A DNA stretch of 64,000 bases from Acidobacteriota bacterium (GCA_018268755.1 JAFDVW010000006.1:148-64147), one strand, 5' to 3'. Shown: positions 1 through 8,832, numbered from the stretch's first letter. Numbers and translations: made by a program. The notes: generated by a model from the letters alone, not told the origin.

Positions 1-465
1 GATGCCCGGCACGGCAAAGATGATTTGGACATCGTGCTCCGCCAGCCACGGCCCCAACAGGCCCTGCAAACCGAACAGCAAAACATAGATCAACCCCGAA
101 ACTATGGGAGAAACCGAAAAGGGCAGATCAATGAGCGTGATCAGCAGGCTTTTGCCGAAAAATTCAAATTTGCCTATGGCCCAGGCCGCGGCCACGCCAA
201 ACACCAGGTTCAAGGGCACGGCAATGCCCGCGGCCAACAGAGTCAGGCGAATGGCGGCCAGCGCGTCCGGACTGCGCAGGCTGTCCCAATAAACCTGCAG
301 GCCCTTGGCCAAGGCCTGCGAAAAGACGATGCCCAGCGGCAGGAAGAGGAAAAACACCAGAAAAGCCACCGCCGCCCCGATCAAGGTCCAACGCACAGCG
401 CGCGACTCCGTGGCCGCAGTGCCGGCACGGGAAACAACCGGAGGATGAAGGGTCGTGGTTGCCAT
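1..465 (-). CDS. cysW: Sulfate ABC transporter permease CysW (C-terminus off the left edge)
   Basis: This inner-membrane permease is expected to form, with CysT, the channel of the sulfate/thiosulfate importer. The reading frame opens at the ATG at 463-465 and stays open to base 1, so only about 155 residues are visible and the EAA loop is outside the window. A hydrophobic segment lies at roughly residues 28-48. The segments [20 protein letters not shown] and [13 protein letters not shown] are typical of the CysW/CysT family. The gene starts 12 bases after the cysT stop and is the third cistron of sbp-cysT-cysW. The ATPase CysA would be expected beyond the left edge. Confidence 0.9.
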   Translation of the reverse strand, partial: MATTTLHPPVVSRAGTAATESRAVRWTLIGAAVAFLVFFLFLPLGIVFSQALAKGLQVYWDSLRSPDALAAIRLTLLAAGIAVPLNLVFGVAAAWAIGKFEFFGKSLLITLIDLPFSVSPIVSGLIYVLLFGLQGLLGPWLAEHDVQIIFAVPGI

Positions 466-477
466 AGGATGGCCGGA

Positions 478-1353
478 CTAGGCCGGCGTGCTAACCAGTT
501 CCTCTCCAATCTCTTTTTCCGCGCGCTGTTCGCGGTTGGAACTCCACTTCTGCAAGAGGTTGATGGGCAGCAGCATGATCAGCGAAATAACCAGCATCAC
601 CACCGCCATAGCGGTCGCGCCCGCGTAATCGTATTGGTCGAGCTTAGTAATGATCAGCAGGGGCGTAATTTCGGTCTTCATCGGCATATTGCCGGCGATG
701 AACACCACCGAGCCGTACTCGCCCACGGCGCGGGCAAAGGCCATGGCGAATCCGGCCAGGGCGGCGGGAAAAATGGTGGGCAAAACCACCCGCGAAAAAG
801 TCTGCCAGCGATTGGCGCCCAGGCTGGCCGCCGCCTCTTCCAGTTCTTTGTCCATGTCCTCCAGCACCGGCTGCACGCTGCGCACTACAAAGGGCAGTCC
901 GATAAACGTGAGGGCCACGGCCACGCCCAGGGGCGTGTAAGCGACCTTAATGCCCAACTCCGCCAGTGGCTTGCCCAGCCAGCCATTGGGGGCGTAGATG
1001 GTGGTCAAGGCAATACCGGCCACCGCGGTGGGCAGGGCAAACGGCAGGTCCACCAGAGAATCAAACAAACGTTTTCCGGGAAACTTATAGCGCACCAGGA
1101 CCCAGGCGATCAGCGAGCCAAAGAGCAGGTTGATCAGGGCGCCCACCAACGACGCGCCAAAGGTCAGCTGGTAAGAGGCCAGAGCGCGCGGCCCGGTTAC
1201 CACGCGCCAGAACTGCTCCCAGGTCAGGGAGGAGGCTTTCAAAAATGTAGCGGCCAGCGGGATCAGCACCAGCAGACTGAGATAGGTGATGGTGTATCCC
1301 AGCGCCAGGCCAAAGCCAGGGAGGACGCTCTTTTTTTTCCAGCGAAATGCCAT
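478..1353 (-). CDS. cysT: Sulfate ABC transporter permease CysT
   Basis: The 291-residue multi-spanning permease pairs with CysW. The cytoplasmic EAA loop that contacts the ATPase is visible at about residues 172-180 ([10 protein letters not shown]). It is preceded by [15 protein letters not shown] near residue 103, a family hallmark. The length is normal for CysT. The gene sits 24 bases downstream of sbp and 12 bases before cysW, so it is co-transcribed with both. The charged C-terminus (residues about 270-291) is cytoplasmic. Molybdate permeases are related, but the neighbouring sulfate-type binding protein argues for sulfate. Confidence 0.93.
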   Translation of the reverse strand: MAFRWKKKSVLPGFGLALGYTITYLSLLVLIPLAATFLKASSLTWEQFWRVVTGPRALASYQLTFGASLVGALINLLFGSLIAWVLVRYKFPGKRLFDSLVDLPFALPTAVAGIALTTIYAPNGWLGKPLAELGIKVAYTPLGVAVALTFIGLPFVVRSVQPVLEDMDKELEEAAASLGANRWQTFSRVVLPTIFPAALAGFAMAFARAVGEYGSVVFIAGNMPMKTEITPLLIITKLDQYDYAGATAMAVVMLVISLIMLLPINLLQKWSSNREQRAEKEIGEELVSTPA

Positions 1354-1377
1354 GGTTCCGTTGAAAACGGTCTCCGC

Positions 1378-2382
1378 TTAATTCGGTTGGTAAATCTGGT
1401 CAAAGATGCCGCCATCGCTGAAGTGGGTCTTCTGCGCCTTTTGCCAGCCGCCAAAAACTTCATCGATGGTGACCAGCTTGATCTTGGGAAAGGTGGAGGC
1501 ATACTTTTTTGCCACCAACTCCAGGCGCGGCCGGTAATAGTTTCGCGCCACAATTTCCTGCGCCTCCGGCGTATAGAGATACTCCAGATAAGCCTGGGCG
1601 ACTTTGCGGGTGCCTTTCTTATCCACGACCTTGTCCACGATGGCTACGGGAGGCTCGGCCAGAATGCTCAGCGAGGGCACCACGATTTCCACTTTGTCCG
1701 GACCGAGTTCCTTCAGGGAAAGAAACGCTTCGTTTTCCCAGGCGATGAGCACGTCGCCAATCCCGCGCTGCACAAAGGTCGTGGTGGAGCCGCGCGCCCC
1801 GGAATCGAGCACCGGCACATTCTTGTAGATCTGCTTCACGAACTCCTGCGCCTTCTGCTCGTTGCCTCCCGGCTGTTTGAGGGCATACGCCCAGGCCGCC
1901 AGATAGTTCCAACGCGCCCCACCCGAAGTCTTGGGATTGGGCGTGATCACCGAGATTCCCGGCTTCACCAGGTCGCTCCAGTCGCGGATATTTTTGGGAT
2001 TGCCCTTGCGCACCAGAAACACGATGGTCGAGGTGTACGGCGTGCTGTTCTGGGGCAGGCGCTTCTGCCAGTCGGCAGGCAGCAGCCGGGCGTTCTGCGC
2101 GATGGCATCGATGTCATAGGCGAGGGCCAGCGTCACCACGTCGGCCTGCAGTCCATCAATCACCGCCCGCGCCTGCTTGCTGGATCCTCCGTGCGATTGC
2201 TGCACGGTGACGGTCTGACCCGTCTTGGCCTTCCAATACTTGGCAAAAGCCGCGTTATAGTCCTGATAGAGTTCGCGCGTGGGGTCATAGGAAACATTGA
2301 GCAGCTCCGTCGGCCCCTGCGCCCACGCGGAAAGAGTCAACCCCAGCAAAATTACCAAAACTGTCACTATCGTCTTCTTCAT
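1378..2382 (-). CDS. sbp: Periplasmic sulfate-binding protein
   Basis: The 334-residue secreted protein captures sulfate or thiosulfate for CysTW. Residues 1-21 form a Sec signal peptide ([21 protein letters not shown]). The mature part shows Sbp/CysP hallmarks: [13 protein letters not shown] at the start, [13 protein letters not shown] for anion binding, and [19 protein letters not shown] in the middle. The ATG at 2380-2382 was chosen because it begins the signal peptide. The frame stays open further upstream to 2538, but that part is not signal-like and covers the leader hairpin. It is the first gene of the sulfate operon, with the Rrf2 regulator gene just upstream on the same strand. Confidence 0.93.
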   Translation of the reverse strand: MKKTIVTVLVILLGLTLSAWAQGPTELLNVSYDPTRELYQDYNAAFAKYWKAKTGQTVTVQQSHGGSSKQARAVIDGLQADVVTLALAYDIDAIAQNARLLPADWQKRLPQNSTPYTSTIVFLVRKGNPKNIRDWSDLVKPGISVITPNPKTSGGARWNYLAAWAYALKQPGGNEQKAQEFVKQIYKNVPVLDSGARGSTTTFVQRGIGDVLIAWENEAFLSLKELGPDKVEIVVPSLSILAEPPVAIVDKVVDKKGTRKVAQAYLEYLYTPEAQEIVARNYYRPRLELVAKKYASTFPKIKLVTIDEVFGGWQKAQKTHFSDGGIFDQIYQPN

Positions 2383-2426
2383 AAGTCCAAGCCGCACCCT
2401 TCCCTGTCCTTTCTCGAGCAAAAGCA

Positions 2427-2459
2427 AAACGGCCCCAGCGCGTTTGCCGTGGGCCGTTT
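2427..2459 (-). terminator. Terminator-like hairpin in the sbp leader
   Basis: Arms AAACGGCCC (2427-2435) and GGGCCGTTT (2451-2459) pair perfectly around a 15-base loop. On the minus strand the stem is followed by a T-rich run (TTTTGCTTTT). It lies between the predicted sbp promoter and the sbp start codon. It is either a transcription attenuator for the operon or the terminator of the upstream Rrf2 gene. No known riboswitch was recognised around it. Confidence 0.5.
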
Positions 2460-2570
2460 GAGGAACTTGAATGTGGATCGCAGCTACATTCCATCCTCGG
2501 GCCCGCTGGCCGTACACAGACAGCGACAGCACAGACATGGCGTAGGAATGGCGCGAAAATGCATAGGCGG

Positions 2571-2614
2571 AGTATACGGAAAGTCGCCTACAAAGTCTAC
2601 TATCTATATAGATA
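2571..2614 (-). promoter_or_regulatory. Predicted sbp-cysTW promoter with adjoining palindrome (candidate Rrf2 operator)
   Basis: Reading the minus strand, a -35 box TAGACT (2594-2599) and a -10 box TATACT (2571-2576) are separated by 17 bases. Immediately upstream of the -35 box is a perfect 14-bp palindrome, TATCTATATAGATA (2601-2614). The next gene upstream encodes an Rrf2-family regulator, a family that binds AT-rich dyads at sulfur-metabolism promoters. Assigning this palindrome as its operator is inference from position. Confidence 0.55.
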
Positions 2615-2642
2615 TTACTTGCCGGTAGGGGATTGAGCCCAG

Positions 2643-3140
2643 CTACTTGCCGCCCCGGGCGCTGGGGGCCAGCATGGGAAGCACGCTGCCTTCTCCGCCC
2701 TTCTTGCGCCGGGAACGCGCCGGCCCCGTCCTGGAACCATGCGCAATATCCGCCAGAGTGGTATGGTCGAGGATTTTGGCGGCGGCATCGCGCACGTCCA
2801 GAAACACTCGATAAAGGGCGCGGTGCTCCACATCACGGTCAATCAAGGCACGCAGTTGCTCGGCATCGCCAAAGGGGGCGAGGGGCCCGTCAATGAGGCG
2901 GATAATCTCACTTAGGCGGACCTCCGCGGGAGCGCGGCGCAACTGGTATCCGCCCTTGGCTCCGCGTACGCTTTCCACGATGCGGGCATTTTTCAGCTCC
3001 AGCAGGATCAGTTCCAGAAACTTCTCCGGCAGGGCCTCTTCATAGGCAATATCGCGGATGCGGATGGCGCCCTGGTTGTAACGGCGGGCCAGCACCATCA
3101 GGGCCTGCAAGGCATAGAGGCCTTTTTGCGAGATTTTCAT
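2643..3140 (-). CDS. Rrf2-family transcriptional regulator (CymR-like)
   Basis: The 165-residue protein has an N-terminal winged helix-turn-helix ([20 protein letters not shown], then the recognition region [21 protein letters not shown] and wing RGAKGGYQL) and the Rrf2 dimerisation region DGPLAPFG. It contains no cysteines, so it cannot hold an Fe-S cluster as IscR or NsrR do. It resembles CymR-type regulators that respond through a protein partner. It lies directly upstream of sbp-cysTW on the same strand, so control of sulfate uptake is the likely role. The basic C-terminal tail (residues 137-165) is an extra beyond the core family. Confidence 0.85.
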   Translation of the reverse strand: MKISQKGLYALQALMVLARRYNQGAIRIRDIAYEEALPEKFLELILLELKNARIVESVRGAKGGYQLRRAPAEVRLSEIIRLIDGPLAPFGDAEQLRALIDRDVEHRALYRVFLDVRDAAAKILDHTTLADIAHGSRTGPARSRRKKGGEGSVLPMLAPSARGGK

Positions 3141-3191
3141 AGCGTCCTATCTTGCCACAGTTCGGTCCGGGACACGAGCCATCGCCTTCAC

Positions 3192-3947
3192 TCAAGCCAG
3201 GCGCAGCACCTGTACGGTGACATTGTCGGGCGCGCCCACAGCGCGGGCCGCGCGCACCAGGCGACGGCAGGCGGATTCCGGGGCTTCCTCGCTCACCGCC
3301 GCCAGGATCTCCGCTTCCCGCACCACGCTCCAAAGTCCATCGGTACACAGCAGAAGGATGTCGCCCGACTCCAGGGAAATGGGACTCTCCGGGGATTCGG
3401 GAGAGATCTCCGCGCCTGCTCCCAGGGCGGCAGTCAGAATATTGCGCTGGGGGTGGGACTCGGCTTCTTCCGGCAGGATAATTCCCTGCTCCACCAGGCG
3501 CCCGACGTAGGAATGGTCGCGGGTGAGACGACCGATCTTGCCGTTCCGCACCAGGTAGAGGCGGCTGTCGCCTACGTGGGCGTAATACAGATTCTTGTCC
3601 AGGACCACGATCGCGGTGCTGGTCGTGCCCATATTGTGAAAGACGGGGTTCTGCCGGGCATGCTCCAAAATGGACTGGTGGGCAGCGCGGAAACCGGAGA
3701 TGAGATTGGTCCGCGGATCTTGCGGGGAGGCGGCATAGGTTTGTTCGATGGTCTCCACGGCGATGCGGCTGGCCTCCTGGCCGCCTTCATATCCGCCCAT
3801 CCCGTCAGCCACGATCGCCAGACGTCCTTTCAGGCGGAAGTCGGCATCGGAATCCGGCTCCCAATAGGAATACCGGTCTTCATTGTTCTGCCGTTGGCAG
3901 CCCAGATCGCTTTCTCCCGCTTGCTCCACTCCCGCACGCGGACGCAT
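3192..3947 (-). CDS. PP2C-type serine/threonine phosphatase (PrpC/Stp-like)
   Basis: The enzyme dephosphorylates Ser/Thr-phosphorylated proteins using two metal ions. The PPM motifs are present in order: NNEDR, VADGMGGYEGG (metal aspartate), GTTSTAIVV, HVGDSRLYLVR, LTRDHS, LLCTDGL and the terminal DNVTVQVL. The catalytic domain covers almost the whole 251 residues and no membrane segment is visible, so it is cytosolic. An ATG at 3945-3947 was chosen. A GTG at 3987-3989 would add 14 residues but its ribosome-binding site is too close. No cognate kinase gene is adjacent. Confidence 0.88.
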   Translation of the reverse strand: MRPRAGVEQAGESDLGCQRQNNEDRYSYWEPDSDADFRLKGRLAIVADGMGGYEGGQEASRIAVETIEQTYAASPQDPRTNLISGFRAAHQSILEHARQNPVFHNMGTTSTAIVVLDKNLYYAHVGDSRLYLVRNGKIGRLTRDHSYVGRLVEQGIILPEEAESHPQRNILTAALGAGAEISPESPESPISLESGDILLLCTDGLWSVVREAEILAAVSEEAPESACRRLVRAARAVGAPDNVTVQVLRLA

Positions 3948-4048
3948 CACCAAGTAGGCCCATTCTTGCAGCTCAGATTCAACGCACACCCCTTTTCTGA
4001 CCCGGCGTGAAGTGCATTATATCTTGCTTCGCCGCCGGCGCAGGCCGC

Positions 4049-4079
4049 CCCTCGCCGGCGAGGGACATGACAATTGTCA
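4049..4079. promoter_or_regulatory. Pair of perfect palindromes in a divergent intergenic region
   Basis: CCCTCGCCGGCGAGGG (4049-4064) and TGACAATTGTCA (4068-4079) are both perfect palindromes separated by three bases. They lie between the start of the phosphatase gene and the start of the rightward small membrane protein/histidine kinase genes. The position suits an operator, but no regulator can be assigned. Confidence 0.4.
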
Positions 4080-4173
4080 GCGCGGCCTGGTGATGAACTC
4101 CACTTGTGGGCCACGGCCGCGAGAGCCAAGATGAATGCCTCGGCGGAAGAAACCGCGAGAAGGGGAACCTGGG

Positions 4174-4347
4174 GTGAAAATTCACGACTCTAAGCTGGGC
4201 TGGACTCTGGTGCTGTTGGGCGCGCTCCTGTTGCTGTGGTCCGGCAAACTAGGCCTACTCATCGTGGTCGCGCCGGCTGCGGCGCTTCTCGCCTGGGGCA
4301 TCACTGGGGAGTCCCCCGCCCCCTCTCGACAACGCCGTTTAAAATAG
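4174..4347 (+). CDS. Small two-helix membrane protein
   Basis: A 57-residue hydrophobic protein starting at GTG 4174, with a good Shine-Dalgarno (AGGGGA, 4161-4166) seven bases upstream. Two membrane segments are predicted: about residues 8-22 (TLVLLGALLLLWSG) and 26-43 (LLIVVAPAAALLAWGI). A basic C-terminal tail follows (RQRRLK). It lies eight bases ahead of the histidine kinase gene and is probably co-transcribed. A longer version from ATG 4135 would add a basic 13-residue N-terminus. The function is unknown, possibly an accessory to the kinase. Confidence 0.55.
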   Translation: MKIHDSKLGWTLVLLGALLLLWSGKLGLLIVVAPAAALLAWGITGESPAPSRQRRLK

Positions 4348-4355
4348 GAGAAAGC

Positions 4356-5480
4356 ATGGACCATCTCAGCCAGCCACTGGCCGTGGGAAAATCACGATTC
4401 CCCGGCAAGACCGACCCCAAGTGGGTCCCGTTTATCTGGATCCCCTATACTCTTTTCTTCCTCTTGAAGCCGGTTGTGAGCCACGCTTCCGGGCGCGAGT
4501 ATCTGGCAACGGCCGTCGGTTTCCTCGCCTTCCTGCCCCTTTTCGTCGGGATCTTCTGGCTCAAGAAGCGGGCCGCCTGGCTGTGCCTGGCGGGCGTGGT
4601 CCTTCTGGGGATGATCTTCGCCCCCTACAACGGCGGAGCTGCCACGTTTTTCATCTACGGGGCCGCATTCAGCCCTTTTCTGGCCAAATCGGAATGGAGA
4701 GGCGCGCAAGCCATCGCCGTGATTGTCAGCCTGGCCGCGCTGGAAACCTGGCTACTGCACCTGGACCTGGTCTTTCTGCTGTACGCCGGGGGCTTCGCCC
4801 TGGTGATTGGCGCGGGCAATATCTTTTTTGCGCAGCGCAGCCGGGCCAACGAAAAGTTGCGGCTGGCCCAGGAAGAGATTGAACATCTGGCCAAGACGGC
4901 GGAACGGGAGCGCATTGCCCGCGACCTGCATGACGTCCTGGGACATACGCTTTCTGTGGTCATCCTGAAATCGCAGCTGGCCGGCAAGCTGCTGCACCGG
5001 GACCCTGCGCGGGCGCAAACCGAGATCCAGGAAGTCGAGCAAATTTCGCGGCAGGCCCTGGCGGAGGTGCGCCATACCATTCGCGGCTACCGGGCCAACA
5101 GCCTGGAGCAGGAACTGCAGCAGGCCCTCTCTGCCCTGGAAACAGCCGGCGTGGAGGTGCAGACCGAGACCCGTAAGCTGGACCTCACCCCGACCCAGGA
5201 AGGGGTCGTGGCCCTGATCGTGCGCGAAGCCGTCACCAACGTAGTACGGCACGCGCAGGCGCGGCATTGCCGCGTACGCCTGCTCCCCGAGAATGGGCAA
5301 TGCCTTCTCGAGATTGCTGACGATGGCCAGGGCGGCGCTGCCCCGGAAGGCAGCGGCCTGCGCGGCATGCGCGAACGCGTGGCCGCGGTGGGCGGCACGC
5401 TGGTGCGAGACACCCACATCGGCACCCGCCTGACCATCCAGTTCCCCATCACTTCCCCGGATGCGGGAGATCTGCAGTGA
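4356..5480 (+). CDS. NarL-group sensor histidine kinase (DesK-like)
   Basis: The 374-residue kinase has five or six membrane segments in residues 25-158, a coiled linker, and a HisKA_3 dimerisation domain whose phospho-accepting His is near residue 192 (ERIARDLHDVLGHTLS). An HATPase domain follows with N-box REAVTNVVRHAQA and G-box GLRGMRERVAAVGG. The ATG at 4356 follows an AGGAG five bases upstream. Its stop overlaps the start of the response regulator by four bases (GTGA), so the two form a couple. Lacking a large sensor domain, it may sense the membrane itself, as DesK does. The signal and targets are unknown. Confidence 0.9.
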   Translation: MDHLSQPLAVGKSRFPGKTDPKWVPFIWIPYTLFFLLKPVVSHASGREYLATAVGFLAFLPLFVGIFWLKKRAAWLCLAGVVLLGMIFAPYNGGAATFFIYGAAFSPFLAKSEWRGAQAIAVIVSLAALETWLLHLDLVFLLYAGGFALVIGAGNIFFAQRSRANEKLRLAQEEIEHLAKTAERERIARDLHDVLGHTLSVVILKSQLAGKLLHRDPARAQTEIQEVEQISRQALAEVRHTIRGYRANSLEQELQQALSALETAGVEVQTETRKLDLTPTQEGVVALIVREAVTNVVRHAQARHCRVRLLPENGQCLLEIADDGQGGAAPEGSGLRGMRERVAAVGGTLVRDTHIGTRLTIQFPITSPDAGDLQ

Positions 5481-6109
5481 CACCGCCCCTTAAAGAAGAT
5501 CGCAAAGTAGTGCGGGTGGTCATCGCCGAGGACCAGGGACTCGTGCTGGGAGCGCTGGCCGCGCTGCTCGAAATGGAAGGCGATATCGCGGTCATTGGCA
5601 AGGCACGCAACGGAAAAGAAGCGCTCGAAATCGTCCTGGCCCAAACGCCAGACGTGTTTATCACGGATATTGAAATGCCGGAAATGACCGGACTGGAAGT
5701 GGCGGCCGAGTTGAAACGGAGCAAGACCGGCACCCGCGTCATTATTGTGACCACCTTCGCGCGGGCCGGCTATCTACGGCGGGCCCTGGATGCGGGCGCC
5801 TCCGGGTACCTGTTGAAAGACGCGCCTGCCGAAGACCTGGCGGAGGCGGTGCGCCGAGTGCAGCAGGGTTTGCGCGTCATCGCTCCCGAGCTGGCCGCGG
5901 AGGCCTGGGGCGAGTCCGATCCTCTCACCGACCGGGAACGGCAAGTTTTGCGTCTGGCCGGGGAAGGCCGCAGCAGCGGCGAGATCGCGGCCGAGCTGGG
6001 CCTCTCCGAAGGCACGGTACGCAATTATCTCTCCGAGGCCATCAGCAAACTGGACGCGGGCAATCGCGTGGATGCCGCACGGATTGCCCGATCGAAGGGA
6101 TGGCTCTGA
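5477..6109 (+). CDS. LuxR-family response regulator (DesR-like), partner of the preceding kinase
   Basis: The 210-residue regulator has a receiver domain (residues about 12-130) with phospho-acceptor Asp64 in FITDIEMPEMTG, acidic pair ED near 18-19, and the conserved lysine in GYLLKDAPAEDLAEA. A LuxR-type helix-turn-helix follows from about residue 146 (LTDRERQVLRLAGEG, then LSEGTVRNYLSEAISKL). It starts at GTG 5477, overlapping the kinase stop by four bases, implying translational coupling. No binding site was identified. Confidence 0.9.
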   Translation: MTPPLKEDRKVVRVVIAEDQGLVLGALAALLEMEGDIAVIGKARNGKEALEIVLAQTPDVFITDIEMPEMTGLEVAAELKRSKTGTRVIIVTTFARAGYLRRALDAGASGYLLKDAPAEDLAEAVRRVQQGLRVIAPELAAEAWGESDPLTDRERQVLRLAGEGRSSGEIAAELGLSEGTVRNYLSEAISKLDAGNRVDAARIARSKGWL

Positions 6110-6405
6110 ACCCCCGCCGCGTACACCGCGGCAGCCTTACCTCCTCACTTCCGTAATCCGCTGAGTTACGAGTGAGTGCTCCGCTTCCGGTCTGATGTTT
6201 AGAAGAGATTCCAGGAAGCAGATGCTGACCTTCCCGTAGCATCCTCCTCACTTTCCGCCGCCCCCGCAAACCCTTTGTGGGACGCGGGTTTGCGCGCCTG
6301 CCGCGATCCCCAGAATTGGCCATTGCGGTGCAGGCAAACACAGCAGCCGGTGGGCCCTGGTGAGCATGAACAATCCCGGCCACGATAGGAGCAAGAATCC
6401 TGACT

Positions 6406-6819
6406 ATGCGACCTCTCACTCGAATTCTGGTTGTAGAAGACCATACTTCCTTCTCCCGAAACTACGTTGAGGCACTGGAGGAAACCGGACACGCCGTGCT
6501 CGCGGTCCGCGGTCCGGAACAGGCCATTGCCGTCGCCAATGAAACCCGCCCCGACCTCATCGTCCTGGACACCGCATCGGCGGAATCGACCGCTGTCCAG
6601 GTTTTGGGCGCTCTCAAGAGCCACACCGAGACTTCCGCCATCCCGGTGATCGTTATCAGCAATGTTCCGGAGAAAAATGCACTCCCGCTTCTTGACTCGG
6701 GAGTGGCAGCCTATCGGAACAAGGCCGGGCTCACGGCGGAAGTGTTCACGGAGACAGTGCGCCGGGCGCTGAAGAAACCGGCGCCGGGCCTCTTCCCCGG
6801 CCATCGCGCTCACGCCTGA
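6406..6819 (+). CDS. Stand-alone CheY-like receiver protein
   Basis: The 137-residue protein is a single receiver domain with no output domain. Key residues are present: the acidic pair in VVEDHTSFS (11-12), phospho-acceptor Asp55 in LIVLDTAS, the switch Ser85 in VIVISNV and Lys106 in YRNKAGLT. It probably acts as a phosphorelay intermediate or binds a partner when phosphorylated. It lies almost 300 bases after the LuxR regulator and is followed by a strong terminator, so it is likely monocistronic. The final 15 residues are a Pro/His-rich tail outside the fold. Confidence 0.8.
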   Translation: MRPLTRILVVEDHTSFSRNYVEALEETGHAVLAVRGPEQAIAVANETRPDLIVLDTASAESTAVQVLGALKSHTETSAIPVIVISNVPEKNALPLLDSGVAAYRNKAGLTAEVFTETVRRALKKPAPGLFPGHRAHA

Positions 6820-6850
6820 AGTCTGTACGCTTTCCTCCTCCTCGGCAGGT

Positions 6851-6903
6851 CGGCCCAGAGAAACAAAGAGCAATCTTTTCCCGCCTCTGGGCCGGGCTGT
6901 TTT
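6851..6903 (+). terminator. Rho-independent terminator after the receiver gene
   Basis: Arms CGGCCCAGAG (6851-6860) and CTCTGGGCCG (6885-6894) are perfectly complementary. An inner stem (AAAGA 6865-6869 with TCTTT 6874-6878) makes the hairpin longer. It is followed by GGCTGTTTT. It ends the transcript of the CheY-like gene and abuts the amidohydrolase remnant. Confidence 0.7.
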
Positions 6904-7283
6904 GCCGGGCTGGCCCGGTGGCAGATCTTCGTGGTCGATCACATTGCCAAACCCCGTATCCGGGACCGCAAACTTTAGCCCTGGAAAGAACAAATCCGGG
7001 AGCTCGCCCAACGAGAGCACGTTCACTGCAAGCTCTCCGGCATGGTCACCGAAGCAACTGGGGAGCACTGGCAGGAACCCGACCTTCGGCCGTGCTTCGA
7101 CGTGGCCTTGCAAGCCTTCGGGCCCGAGCGGCTGATGTTCGGCTCCGACTGGCGGCCATGCTGTTGGGGCGCTTATTCGCGCTGGGCGAATATAGTGCGC
7201 AGCTGGATCGCCCCCTCTCGCCCAGAGAGCAGGACGCCATTCTTTCGGAAAGTGCACGCCGGGCCTATTCCCTACGAGGGTAG
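6901..7283 (+). pseudogene. Decayed 3' part of an amidohydrolase (L-fuconolactonase-like, COG3618 type)
   Basis: Conceptual translation recovers the C-terminal third of an amidohydrolase-2 enzyme. It shows FVVDHIAKPRIRD, then CKLSGMVTEA near 7030, FGPERLMFGSDW near 7120-7150, and PLSPREQDAILSESARRAYSL at the end. The frame is broken by a TAG at 6976-6978 and by a net frame change near 7210, where the reading moves to another frame for the last 23 residues. The N-terminal two thirds are missing. In this family the motifs belong to lactonases of sugar acids such as L-fuconolactone. It lies next to gluconokinase and a sugar-type regulator, so it probably marks a lost sugar pathway. Confidence 0.7.
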
Positions 7284-7329
7284 CCGGGCGGCGAACCCCG
7301 CGTCATTGCTAATATCCCAATGAGGGATT

Positions 7330-7863
7330 ATGGTCCTGATCTTGATGGGTGTGTGCGGCAGCGGCAAAACGACGATTGGAGAAATGCTTGCCCGGCAATT
7401 GGATTGGCAGTTTGCCGATGGCGACGACTACCATCCCGAAAGCAATCGGCAAAAAATGGCGGCAGGGATTCCCTTGCAGGACGCCGACCGCGCCCCCTGG
7501 CTGGACAACTTGCACCGTCATATCCTGCACTGGGTGGAGTGCGGGCAAAACACGATTCTGGCCTGTTCCGCGCTGAAAGAGGAATACCGGCAATGTCTGC
7601 GGGGGACACTGGGCCTCCACCAGGTGCAATTTGTGCTGCTGCACGCGCCCCGCGAGGTCCTGGCCGAGCGCCTGGCCCATCGCTCCCACGCTTACATGAA
7701 TCCCGCCCTGCTCGACAGCCAGCTGGCCACCCTGGACACTCCGGCCGATGCCTGGCAGGTTTCGGTCGCCGGCACCCCGCAAGAGGCCTGCCAGGCCATC
7801 GTCGCCCTGCTGGGCGCGGCTTCCCGGTCTGCCGGAGGCCCAGAGCGCCATTGCGCTCCGTAA
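7330..7863 (+). CDS. gntK: Gluconokinase
   Basis: This cytosolic kinase phosphorylates D-gluconate to 6-phosphogluconate with ATP. The 177-residue length fits the family. The P-loop GVCGSGKTT lies at residues 7-15. The substrate region DGDDYHPESNRQKMAAG and the downstream LQDADRAPWLDNLH are diagnostic of the GntK/IdnK family. ACSALKEEYR is also conserved. A GAGGG just upstream acts as ribosome-binding site, with tight spacing. A DeoR-type regulator follows 72 bases later on the same strand. Confidence 0.93.
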   Translation: MVLILMGVCGSGKTTIGEMLARQLDWQFADGDDYHPESNRQKMAAGIPLQDADRAPWLDNLHRHILHWVECGQNTILACSALKEEYRQCLRGTLGLHQVQFVLLHAPREVLAERLAHRSHAYMNPALLDSQLATLDTPADAWQVSVAGTPQEACQAIVALLGAASRSAGGPERHCAP

Positions 7864-7935
7864 GCAAACGATGTAAAAAGAAAGTCATCCGCGGGCCCCA
7901 CGCGCCGCTATTTCCGCTAGGTTTTCCGAGGCACC

Positions 7936-8712
7936 TTGAAGAGAAGTGGATTGCTCAATGAAGAACGCCGCCGCTCCATTCTGGCAATTGTGAATCGCGA
8001 CGGCCGCGCCCTGGTCACCGAGCTCGCCCGCCAGTTTGAGACCTCGCAGATCACCATCCGCAAGGACCTGGAGATCCTCGATACTCAGGGCCTGCTGCAC
8101 CGCACCCATGGGGGCGCGCTGCCCGTACACCGCGGCTCCCTGCAGGACCCCACTCTGATTGAGAAGGAAAAGCTGCACCGCAAAGAAAAGGTGCGCATTG
8201 CAGAAGCCGCCAGCAAGATGGTGGAAGAAGGCTTTTCCGTGCTGCTCGATTCCGGCTCCACCACCACCGCGATTGCGCGCACCTTGAAGGGCTTCCGCCG
8301 GCTGACCGTCATTACCAACGCCATCAACATCGCGGCCGAGCTGGCGGGCACCGAGGTCGAAGTCATCCTGACCGGCGGCACGCTGCGCAAGAATTCCTTT
8401 TCCCTGGTCGGTCCGCTGGCCGAGGAGACCCTGCGCCAGCTAAACGCCGATATCCTCTTCCTCGCGGTGGACGGGTTCGACTCCCGTCTGGGACTGTTCA
8501 CTCCCAACCTGGCCGAAGCGCGGGTCAATCGTGTGATGGTCGAGATCTCACGCAAGGCGGTGGCCGTGTGTGACTCCAGCAAGTTTGGCCGGCGCAGCCT
8601 CTGCTCCATCGTGCAGCCCGCTTCCATCCATGAGGTCATTACTGACAAGCAGATTGCCAAAACCGATCTGCAAAACCTGAAAGATGCGGGTGTGAAAGTA
8701 TCTCTAGTCTGA
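7936..8712 (+). CDS. DeoR/GlpR-family transcriptional regulator
   Basis: The 258-residue regulator has an N-terminal DeoR helix-turn-helix (LNEERRRSILAIVNRDG, with recognition helix SQITIRKDLEILDTQGLLHRTHGGA) and a C-terminal sugar-phosphate sensor domain (LLDSGSTTTAIAR, VITNAINIAAEL, LTGGTLRKNSFSLVGPLAE). Such proteins usually repress sugar-catabolic genes and are released by a phosphorylated sugar. No ATG exists at the start. TTG 7936 with a GAGG upstream was taken, and TTG 7951 is an alternative. The adjacent gluconokinase makes a sugar-acid phosphate a reasonable effector guess. Confidence 0.85.
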   Translation: MKRSGLLNEERRRSILAIVNRDGRALVTELARQFETSQITIRKDLEILDTQGLLHRTHGGALPVHRGSLQDPTLIEKEKLHRKEKVRIAEAASKMVEEGFSVLLDSGSTTTAIARTLKGFRRLTVITNAINIAAELAGTEVEVILTGGTLRKNSFSLVGPLAEETLRQLNADILFLAVDGFDSRLGLFTPNLAEARVNRVMVEISRKAVAVCDSSKFGRRSLCSIVQPASIHEVITDKQIAKTDLQNLKDAGVKVSLV

Positions 8713-8832
8713 GGGTCGGCACGCGAACGCCCAGCCTGGCCCGCGCCGGCGACCTTGCCTCTATAAAATCGCTTTCCGTGAAGGACCTTCCGGGCCGGGA
8801 AGTTCGCCGAACTCTACGCGGTTGGAAAGCTG

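Noticed and set aside
2383..2570. The sbp leader as a SAM or other known sulfur riboswitch.
   Set aside because: No conserved riboswitch core could be recognised by eye. Only the terminator-like hairpin is supported.
25..2628. An 867-codon open frame on the plus strand opposite cysW, cysT and sbp.
   Set aside because: It is a high-GC shadow frame. Its product is full of Gln, Arg and His with no domain, while the minus strand carries three clear transporter genes.
7042..7323. A 93-codon frame that could be read as a small gene.
   Set aside because: Its sequence (LMFGSDW and neighbours) is the middle of the broken amidohydrolase. It begins and ends because of the disruptions, so it was annotated as a pseudogene.
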